A DNA stretch of 12,753 bases from Acidobacteriota bacterium (lineage in GTDB: Bacteria > Acidobacteriota > Terriglobia > Bryobacterales > JACQDG01). This document shows, one piece after another, positions 5,630 through 11,289 of this stretch. The notes beneath the pieces were generated by a model. The model searched no databases. It was given only the letters and a program-made list of their open reading frames with translations, and had not been told where the DNA came from. Location of the stretch: positions 1 to 12,753 of the forward strand of contig JACQDG010000421.1 in assembly GCA_016201185.1 (NCBI GenBank), written 5' to 3'. Positions within the stretch are counted from its first letter, which is position 1. The number at the start of each line of letters is the position of its first letter. The position numbers and the translations under genes are program-made.

Positions 5630-6652
5630 CTACTTGTGGGAAACAATCACCTGCTGGAACGACGGCGGCAGCGGATGAAGCTCGCTGCGGCTGAAGCCCG
5701 CGCTGCGGAACATCCGGTCAAACTCCGAGAAAGTATAGGCATCGCCCTGGGCCGTGGTCCCCAGCATCATCATGCTGCAGGTGGCGGCCGGAGGGGGCGA
5801 AACGCGGTCCTCGTTGGGAACAAATTCCAGCGTCACCGCCCGGCCGCCGGGGGCGAGCGCCGCGTGCACTTTGCGCAGCAGCTTTTCGCAGGTGGCGATG
5901 TCGAAATGGTGGAGGAAATTCGTCAGCAGCGCCAGGTCGTAGCCGCTGCCAAAGTCGGCCTCGAACGCGCTTCCCGGGATAGTGCTGTAGCGGTGGTCCA
6001 AGCCCGCTTTTTGGGCGTTTTCCTTAGCCACCTCCAAAACGTTGGGCCAGTCGAGAGCTACGATCGCAGCGTTGGGATTGTGCTTTGCGAGGGTGATGCC
6101 GAACAGCCCATGGCCTGCCGCAATATCCAGCACCTTCCATTTCCCGGCGGATCGAGCGCCCAGCAATTCAGCCATCGCTTGGGAAGGAAGGGTGGTCACG
6201 GGCGCCACGCTGCGGGCGAACTCCACCCACACGGGATGCTCCGGCTCCATGGTTCCCTTTTCGCTGATCACCGTTCCGCCTTTGCGGACAATGGCTGCTA
6301 CGTCTTTGTATCCCTCAGTGAGGGTCGGCGAAAGAAGGAACTTGATGGAGGAGCCGAGATAGGCCGGTGAGCGCCGGTCCAGGAAAAACGCGGAATCCGT
6401 CGTCAGTCCGTAGCGGTTTCCTTCCTTGGTCAGGAACCCGATCACCACCAGGTAGTCGCAAAGGATGCGCATGCCTCGCTCAGAAGTCTGGCAGCGCCGG
6501 GCCAGTTCGGCGGCCGTCGCGTTTCCTTCCCCGATGGCAGTGAAGACCTCCAGTTCGATCGCCGCCTTCAGCGACGCCGTCCTCTGGTAGGCGTTGATCG
6601 TTTCAAAGAAAAGCGCCGGTGAAGGCAGTTGGGCTTGTGCCGTTGCAGTCAC
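5630..6652 (-). CDS. SAM-dependent O-methyltransferase (Methyltransf_2 / hydroxyneurosporene methyltransferase type)
   Basis: This 340-residue protein is the usual length for the family. The N-terminal part (about 15-95) is a winged-helix dimerisation domain: AAIELEVFTAI, TAAELARRC and RILCDYLVVIGFL match its helices. The Rossmann methyltransferase domain begins near 172 with the SAM motif VLDIAAGHGLFG (174-185); Ala replaces the first Gly of the usual GGGxG. Acidic D201 comes after strand 2 and LHHF at 247-250. The last part, TFSEFDRMFRSAGFSR, is also typical. Relatives methylate hydroxyls of carotenoids, bacteriochlorophyll precursors, polyketides and other small molecules. No pathway gene is nearby, so the substrate is unknown. 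The start is GTG, with GGAGG 6 nt upstream and a sigma-70 promoter at 6690-6719. The gene is cytoplasmic and apparently transcribed alone or with the 49-residue gene. Confidence 0.88.
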   Translation of the reverse strand: MTATAQAQLPSPALFFETINAYQRTASLKAAIELEVFTAIGEGNATAAELARRCQTSERGMRILCDYLVVIGFLTKEGNRYGLTTDSAFFLDRRSPAYLGSSIKFLLSPTLTEGYKDVAAIVRKGGTVISEKGTMEPEHPVWVEFARSVAPVTTLPSQAMAELLGARSAGKWKVLDIAAGHGLFGITLAKHNPNAAIVALDWPNVLEVAKENAQKAGLDHRYSTIPGSAFEADFGSGYDLALLTNFLHHFDIATCEKLLRKVHAALAPGGRAVTLEFVPNEDRVSPPPAATCSMMMLGTTAQGDAYTFSEFDRMFRSAGFSRSELHPLPPSFQQVIVSHK

Positions 6653-6689
6653 GATTTCCCTCCGAGCGAAAATTCCAGTGCTTACTTTA

Positions 6690-6719
6690 TAGATAATGCC
6701 CGCGACCAGGTTTTGTCAA
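6690..6719 (-). promoter_or_regulatory. Sigma-70 promoter of the methyltransferase
   Basis: TTGACA (6719-6714), an 18-nt spacer, then TATCTA (6695-6690) on the minus strand. The -35 is a perfect match. The leader would be about 30 nt and includes the GGAGG site. It is back to back with the promoter at 6738-6746. Confidence 0.55.
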
Positions 6720-6737
6720 ATGGGGCGCCGGCCGAGA

Positions 6738-6746
6738 TGGTACAAT
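6738..6746 (+). promoter_or_regulatory. Extended -10 promoter of the DUF2007-like gene
   Basis: TGG-TACAAT, ending 10 nt before the GTG start at 6757, with no Shine-Dalgarno between. Transcription should begin about 3-4 nt before the start codon. The -35-like TTGTCA at 6713-6718 is 22 nt away, too far to pair with it. Confidence 0.5.
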
Positions 6747-6756
6747 CCTCTCGCCC

Positions 6757-7020
6757 GTGCGCCGCGATCCGGAAGAGTTCGGTGAGGAGGAACTGGAGCT
6801 GTTCTACATCGCCGGCCGGCTGCAGGAGGCGAAGAAAATCGAAGCCATTCTGGACGGCCAGGGGATCGACTACGCGATCCAGGTGGAGCATTACCGGGCC
6901 GGGGTGATTTTCGCTTCCGTGCGGGCCGGGGCTTTCTTCTATGCGCTGCCCGCGGAGGCCGCCCGCTCCCGCGAAACTCTGAAACGGCTCGGCTACAAAG
7001 TGCAAGAGCCGCTGCCCTAG
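6757..7020 (+). CDS. Small DUF2007-like protein, putative signal-transducing
   Basis: This 87-residue soluble protein has the core ELFYIAGRLQEAKKIEAILDG followed by QGIDYAIQVEHYRAG. The N-terminal strand, the helix with Ala/Glu/Lys and the GI.Y strand match the short DUF2007 fold, a ferredoxin-like domain seen in small proteins of unknown role. The middle, GVIFASVRAGAFFYALP, gives two more strands, and RSRETLKRLGYKV is the last helix. The start is a GTG; no other start codon fits the frame upstream, and the mRNA would be nearly leaderless. It is divergent from the methyltransferase and convergent with hemH, with 9 nt between the stop codons. The family assignment is from memory of the fold pattern and is moderate; the gene itself looks real. 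Confidence 0.65.
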   Translation: MRRDPEEFGEEELELFYIAGRLQEAKKIEAILDGQGIDYAIQVEHYRAGVIFASVRAGAFFYALPAEAARSRETLKRLGYKVQEPLP

Positions 7021-7024
7021 CGGC
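7008..7024. terminator. Hairpin between convergent genes
   Basis: GCCGCT, a 5-nt loop, then AGCGGC: a perfect 6-bp stem over the DUF2007-like stop codon, 5 bp short of the hemH stop. Position suggests a shared bidirectional terminator, but no T-run follows on either side. Confidence 0.35.
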
Positions 7025-7029
7025 GGCTG

Positions 7030-8028
7030 TTACCGAGCCGCGATCGTGAGGGAGCGGGCCCCCAGCGTCTCTTCTACCAGCGCCGCCAAAGCCCGGATGA
7101 ACGCCGGCGAATCGTTCAACCCCGGCATCATCTCGAACTGCTCGATGCCGCAGCGGGCCGCCTTCTCCCGCGCCGCGATGTTGATCTCGCTGAGGGTCTC
7201 CACATGGTCGGAGACGAAGGCGATGGGGACTACCAGCAGATGCTTCGTTCCGCCCGCCGCCAGCTCCGCGATGGTTCTGTCCAGAGACGGCTCGAGCCAG
7301 CGCGCCCCGCCGACCTTGCTCTGGTAGCAGAGGCGCGCCGGCAGCGGCCAGCCGCCCCTTTCGCGTACCAGCCTGACGGTCGCCTCGATGTGCTGCTGGT
7401 ACGGGTCGCCGGCCTGGATAACGCTCACCGGCACGTTGTGCGCGCTGAAGACCAGGCGGACCTGCCCGGGCTGCGCGAAGCGGCTGAGTGTATTGTTAAT
7501 TCCCTCTACCATCGCGTCCAGGTAGCCCGGGTGCTCATAGAAGTGTCGGATCACCCCCGCCGGAACGCCGGCCAGCCGTCTGCCCTTCACCCGTCGCTCC
7601 CACTCCTTCAGGCTGCTGCCTGTGGTAGTCGAGGAGTTTTGCGGATAGAGCGGCAGCAGGACCAGCTCCTCAACACGCTCCGCTTCCAGTCGCCGGATCG
7701 CTTCATCGGTCAAGGGATGCCAATAGCGCATGGCGACCACGACGCGGGCATCGAAGGCTCGCCGCAGTTCCCCCTCGAGCGCCTCTGCTTGGCGCTGGGT
7801 CAGTTCGCGGAGGGGTGATCGACCACCGATCTCGGCGTAGTGGTGGCGCACTTTTTTGGCGCGGTTGGCGGCGATCAGCCGGGCCAGCGGCTGGCGGGCG
7901 AGGCGCGCCAGCGGAAAGTCGATGATGTCCGGATCCGAGAACAGGTTGTAAAGGAACGGCTCGATCGCCTCCAGCGAGTCCGGCCCGCCGAGCTGGAACA
8001 ACACGACTCCGATCCGTCTGAATCCCAC
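7030..8028 (-). CDS. hemH: Ferrochelatase
   Basis: This 332-residue protein, the usual bacterial length, inserts Fe(II) into a porphyrin at the end of heme synthesis. Family marks are RIGVVLFQLGGPDS at the N-terminus, the YPQNSSTTTGSS segment from Y128, and FSAHNVPVS with active-site H197. GDPY follows at 207-210, and AFVSDHVETLSEIN carries E277, the second catalytic residue. I set the start at GTG 8028, giving VGFRRIGVV next to the family's normal first strand, with GAGGGG just upstream. The open frame runs on to 8187, but those 53 extra residues are basic, unlike the family, and would overlap the kinase gene's ATG. The gene is divergent from the Ser/Thr kinase. Its heme product is needed by the cytochromes at the left of the window, but nothing shows co-regulation. 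Protoporphyrin and coproporphyrin use cannot be told apart here. Confidence 0.95.
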   Translation of the reverse strand: MGFRRIGVVLFQLGGPDSLEAIEPFLYNLFSDPDIIDFPLARLARQPLARLIAANRAKKVRHHYAEIGGRSPLRELTQRQAEALEGELRRAFDARVVVAMRYWHPLTDEAIRRLEAERVEELVLLPLYPQNSSTTTGSSLKEWERRVKGRRLAGVPAGVIRHFYEHPGYLDAMVEGINNTLSRFAQPGQVRLVFSAHNVPVSVIQAGDPYQQHIEATVRLVRERGGWPLPARLCYQSKVGGARWLEPSLDRTIAELAAGGTKHLLVVPIAFVSDHVETLSEINIAAREKAARCGIEQFEMMPGLNDSPAFIRALAALVEETLGARSLTIAAR

Positions 8029-8057
8029 CCGCCCCTCTACAATCCAGCCAGGATATG

Positions 8058-8063
8058 ATTGTA
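8058..8063 (-). promoter_or_regulatory. Candidate -10 box of hemH
   Basis: TACAAT on the minus strand, predicting a start near 8051 and a leader of about 20 nt containing GAGGGG. No TGN extension and no recognisable -35 are present. Confidence 0.3.
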
Positions 8064-8130
8064 GCGCAGAGCCTCGTGCCGTTCGCGCCCGCGCCTTCGG
8101 CGGCTCCGGCTTTTCACCCTGGACCACACA

Positions 8131-8159
8131 TTGACTTACCGCTACAAAGGGCCTACGAT
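8131..8159 (+). promoter_or_regulatory. Sigma-70 promoter of the Ser/Thr kinase
   Basis: TTGACT, a 17-nt spacer, TACGAT. Both boxes match the consensus at five of six positions with ideal spacing. Transcription would start near 8166, about 20 nt before the ATG, so the leader is almost entirely the hairpin at 8171-8185. Confidence 0.65.
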
Positions 8160-8170
8160 AGACGCCCAAC

Positions 8171-8185
8171 GGAGGCCTAACCTCC
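8171..8185 (+). promoter_or_regulatory. Ribosome site inside a hairpin
   Basis: GGAGG, CCTAA, CCTCC directly before the ATG at 8186. The only Shine-Dalgarno of the kinase gene can pair with a perfect anti-Shine-Dalgarno five bases later, giving a 5-bp GC-rich stem. Closed, it would hide the ribosome site; it may keep kinase levels low. Confidence 0.5.
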
Positions 8186-10780
8186 ATGACTGGCCGGGTG
8201 CTGGGACACTACCGGATCCTCGAGAAGATCGGCAGCGGGGGCATGGGGGTGGTTTATCGGGCCCGCGACGAACGTCTGGAACGTGATGTCGCCTTGAAGG
8301 TGTTGCCCGCGGGCACGCTGGCCGACGAAGCCACACGCAGGCGCTTTCGCAAGGAAGCACTGGCCCTTTCCCAGTTGAACCATCCCAACATTGCTACCGT
8401 TCATGACTTCGACACGCAGGAGGGCGTGGACTTCCTGGTGATGGAGCACATTCCCGGGGTCACGTTAGCGGAAAAGATTGTGGCGAAGCCCCTGTCCGAG
8501 AAAGAGACAATCAGGCTGGCAACTCAGCTGGCGCAAGGATTAGTGGCGGCGCACGCCGAGGGCGTGGTGCATCACGATTTGAAACCCGGTAATTTGCGGG
8601 TCACCCCAGACGGCCGGCTGAAGATTCTCGATTTCGGTCTGGCGAAGCTGTTCCGGCCCGCGAGCGAGACGGCAGTGACGGAATCTTTGACCGAGGCTTG
8701 GAACGCGAAAGGGGCCAGTGGGGGAACGCTGCCCTACATGGCGCCGGAGCAATTAAGGGGCGAGGAGACAGACGCTCGAACCGACATCTACGCCGCCGGA
8801 ACCGTGCTGTATGAGATGGCCACCGGCAGACGTCCCTTTCCCCAGACCCAGGGGCCCCAATTGATTGCCGCCATCTTGCAACAAGCGCCCACCGCGCCCC
8901 GCAGACTCGATCGTTCGATCTCGCCGGCGCTGGAGAACGTCATTCTGAAAGCCCTGGATAAGGAGCCGGAGCGCCGGTATCAATCGGCGAAGGAGTTGGT
9001 GGTGGATCTGCAGCGGCTGAGCGTACCAGCGCCACTGATAGCGGCTCCGCATTCACATCGTTTGATGCGATGGACCCGATGGGCCTTTGTCGCAGCACTC
9101 GCCGTATCGCTGGCTCTGGTGGTGGCCACGGTACCCGCAGTACGAGAGCCGCTGCTGGCCTGGGTGGGCTTAGGCCTTATTCCCGGGCCCAAAAACCTGG
9201 TGGTACTCCCATTCCAGGCCATCGGAGGTGGCACCCAGAACCAGGCCTACTGCGACGGGCTGACCGAGACCCTGACCGCCAAGCTTGCGAAGCTGACCAC
9301 CGCGCACAAGTTACAGGTGGCCTCGGCCAGCGAGGTGCGGGGGCGCCGCGTGACCAGCCCGGATCAGGCACACAAGGAACTAGGGGTAAATCTGGCCTTG
9401 ACGGGGAGTTTCTATTATTCAGGGAAGATGGTACGAATCAATTACTCTCTCGTTGACGCGAAGACCCTCCGGCAACTGGACGCGGACACTATTACCCTCC
9501 CAGAATCCGACACCTTTGCGGTTCAAGACCGGGTGGCGGAAGGAGTGTTGCAGATGTTGAAAGTGGAACTGAACCCGCATGAGCGCCGGGTCCTGGCGAG
9601 CCATGGCACTCAGGTGCCATTGGCCAACGATTATTACCTTGCGGGGCGCGGCTACTTGCAATACTACGACAAGCTCGAGAACATCGAGAACGCCATCACT
9701 GTTTTCGAGCGGGCTTTGAGCCTCGATCCTAATTATGCCCTGGCCTATGCCGGCCTGGGCGAAGCCCAGTGGAAGAAATACGAGAGGAGCAAGGAGACGA
9801 AATGGGTCGAGACCGCCCGGCAGGCGTGCGAACGGGCCCTGAGCTTGGATGCGAAACTAGCCGCCGCCCATATCTGCCTTGGAATGCTCTACAAAGGCAG
9901 AGGGCAGTACGAAAAAGCGATCGTAGAATTTCGGGACGCTCTCGAAGAGGAGCCGACCAACGACGACGCCTACCGAGGGCTGGCCAACGCCGAAGAGAAC
10001 CTGGGAAAGTTGGATGAGGCCGAAAAGACTTATCGCCGGGCCATCGAACTGCGTCCTTACTATTGGGCCGGCTATAGCTGGTTGGGCGCGTTCTTTATCA
10101 GCCATGGCCGCTATAAGGAAGCTGTCGAACAGTTCGAACAGGTAGTGGCGCTGACGCCCGACAACAGCTACGCTTACAGCAACCTGGGTGGAGCTTGCTT
10201 TTATGTGGGGCGGTACGATGAGGCGATTGCTGCGTTTCGAAAGGCCATCGAACTCCATCCTGCCGGTGTATATGAAGCCTACTCGAACCTGGGAACCACT
10301 TATATTGCCCTGCGTCGGTTCGAGGAGGCGGTTCGGGTGTTGGAAGAGGCGCTCAGGCTTGGCAAGCTGGACTACCGCGTCTGCGGAAACCTGGCGGAAG
10401 CATATTATTGGGCGCCCGGGAAACGAGCCCAGTCCCTCGAAATGTACGCGCGAGCCATCCGTCTAGCCCAGGAACAATTGCAGATTAACCCCCTGGATGG
10501 CGATGCGCAGATCCTGCTGGCCAGTTACTACGCCATGCTGGGCCGCAAGACGGAGGCCTTCGACCATATGAAGCGCGCCCTGCATTTGCAGCCGGACAAC
10601 CCTGAGTTTCTGGCGCACGCGGCTGTCGTTCACAACCAGTTTGGGGAGCGGGCAGCCGCTTTAGCCTGGCTAGAAAAGGCGGTCGCTCGAGGCCACTCGC
10701 CCGCGCAGCTCCTTACCGTCATAGAACTGGACAATTTGCGCGCGGAGCCCAAGTTTCAGGCACTCATCGGGCCTAAGTAA
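8186..10780 (+). CDS. Membrane Ser/Thr protein kinase with TolB-like domain and TPR repeats
   Basis: This 864-residue protein has four parts. The PknB-type kinase domain (about 8-278) has the glycine loop GSGGMGVVY (16-24), K38, E57, catalytic loop HHDLKPGN with D131, DFG at 149-151, APE at 186-188 and D200. One membrane helix follows (about 297-317). Next is a domain from NLVVLPF (337) to about 460, of the TolB/FlgO-like N-terminal kind, with GLTETLTAKLAKL and LALTGSFY. About nine TPR repeats fill 482-832, such as YAGLGEAQW, AICLGMLYKG-like helices and AYSNLG. The kinase faces the cytoplasm, the TolB-like and TPR parts the periplasm. The Arg of the HRD motif is His (H130), making it a non-RD kinase, so control by activation-loop phosphorylation may differ. 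This architecture is common in Acidobacteriota; the substrate is unknown. The 119-residue gene follows at 37 nt and is probably co-transcribed. Confidence 0.92.
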   Translation: MTGRVLGHYRILEKIGSGGMGVVYRARDERLERDVALKVLPAGTLADEATRRRFRKEALALSQLNHPNIATVHDFDTQEGVDFLVMEHIPGVTLAEKIVAKPLSEKETIRLATQLAQGLVAAHAEGVVHHDLKPGNLRVTPDGRLKILDFGLAKLFRPASETAVTESLTEAWNAKGASGGTLPYMAPEQLRGEETDARTDIYAAGTVLYEMATGRRPFPQTQGPQLIAAILQQAPTAPRRLDRSISPALENVILKALDKEPERRYQSAKELVVDLQRLSVPAPLIAAPHSHRLMRWTRWAFVAALAVSLALVVATVPAVREPLLAWVGLGLIPGPKNLVVLPFQAIGGGTQNQAYCDGLTETLTAKLAKLTTAHKLQVASASEVRGRRVTSPDQAHKELGVNLALTGSFYYSGKMVRINYSLVDAKTLRQLDADTITLPESDTFAVQDRVAEGVLQMLKVELNPHERRVLASHGTQVPLANDYYLAGRGYLQYYDKLENIENAITVFERALSLDPNYALAYAGLGEAQWKKYERSKETKWVETARQACERALSLDAKLAAAHICLGMLYKGRGQYEKAIVEFRDALEEEPTNDDAYRGLANAEENLGKLDEAEKTYRRAIELRPYYWAGYSWLGAFFISHGRYKEAVEQFEQVVALTPDNSYAYSNLGGACFYVGRYDEAIAAFRKAIELHPAGVYEAYSNLGTTYIALRRFEEAVRVLEEALRLGKLDYRVCGNLAEAYYWAPGKRAQSLEMYARAIRLAQEQLQINPLDGDAQILLASYYAMLGRKTEAFDHMKRALHLQPDNPEFLAHAAVVHNQFGERAAALAWLEKAVARGHSPAQLLTVIELDNLRAEPKFQALIGPK

Positions 10781-10817
10781 TGCGACATAGGCAAATTTTC
10801 AAGCAGAAGGAGAAAAA

Positions 10818-11177
10818 ATGGCTGAGAAAACGATCGACCTCGACCCTTTCATTGCTGACCGCAATGCCCCGGACCCCAGGGTCACCGTTTCGGTGAAAGA
10901 CCAGGAGACGGTGACGTGGTTTGCCAATCAGGATTTCAAGATTCTTGGCGCTCGCCCGGAACCAGACGACCCAGGAAAGCCCGATAATCCGTTTCATCGG
11001 CCCTTTCCCTTCGATGCCAGGTTAGGCACTGGAAACAAGTTTCGAGCAAACTCCGGACCTGCTTTGTCTGAGGCCGCCGAGTCGGGTGGCAAGGTGTACA
11101 AGATTCGTTTTCAGGTGGCGGGAACAGTGCCGGGAACAAAGAGGGTGGTTGACCCCCATATTATTATCGTTCCATAG
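10818..11177 (+). CDS. Small beta-rich protein, possibly cupredoxin-like without copper site
   Basis: This 119-residue protein has no signal peptide, no membrane segment and no cysteine. The pattern VTVSVKDQETVTWFANQDF, then SGPALSEAAESGGKVYKIRF, then a final strand VDPHIIIVP follows the strand order of cupredoxin-like sandwiches: a GDTVTWxN-like strand, a serine-glycine turn, then the YxIxF strand. The copper ligands are absent: there is no Cys, only H60 and H114, and no Met beyond the first. If the fold is right, it is a non-metal relative. The ribosome site AGAAGGAG lies 5 nt before the ATG and is the strongest in the window, so expression may be high. It probably shares the kinase transcript and could be a substrate or effector, which is inference from position alone. 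Confidence 0.75.
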   Translation: MAEKTIDLDPFIADRNAPDPRVTVSVKDQETVTWFANQDFKILGARPEPDDPGKPDNPFHRPFPFDARLGTGNKFRANSGPALSEAAESGGKVYKIRFQVAGTVPGTKRVVDPHIIIVP

Positions 11178-11190
11178 TGGAACCTCACTG

Positions 11191-11289
11191 ATGGACGAAA
11201 AAGCGGGCCCATCGCTCGATTCCTCTCCACTGGTCCGTCGTCCCACAACCACATGGGACCGCGAGACCAAGGAACTGATAAGAGACTAA
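11191..11289 (+). CDS. Possible 32-residue peptide
   Basis: ATG-to-TAA frame 13 nt after the 119-residue gene, on the same strand. It ends in a charged stretch, TWDRETKELIRD, and overlaps the stop codon of the convergent S1 gene by 4 bp. There is no good ribosome site. It may be only a chance frame in the gap between convergent genes. Confidence 0.25.
   Translation: MDEKAGPSLDSSPLVRRPTTTWDRETKELIRD
11240..11259. terminator. Weak hairpin between convergent units
   Basis: GTCCCA, an 8-nt loop, then TGGGAC, 27 bp past the S1 gene's stop on its strand. No T-run follows. It could contribute to termination from both sides. Confidence 0.25.

Noticed and set aside
5636..6370. A 244-codon plus-strand frame opposite the methyltransferase.
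   Set aside because: Antisense shadow with skewed composition; the minus-strand enzyme explains the coding signal.
7204..7818. A 204-codon plus-strand frame opposite hemH.
   Set aside because: Antisense to conserved ferrochelatase active-site segments; no recognisable protein features.
8029..8187. A 53-residue N-terminal extension of ferrochelatase.
   Set aside because: It is basic and unlike the family, reaches the kinase start codon on the other strand and crosses the kinase promoter; the GTG at 8028 with GAGGGG fits better.
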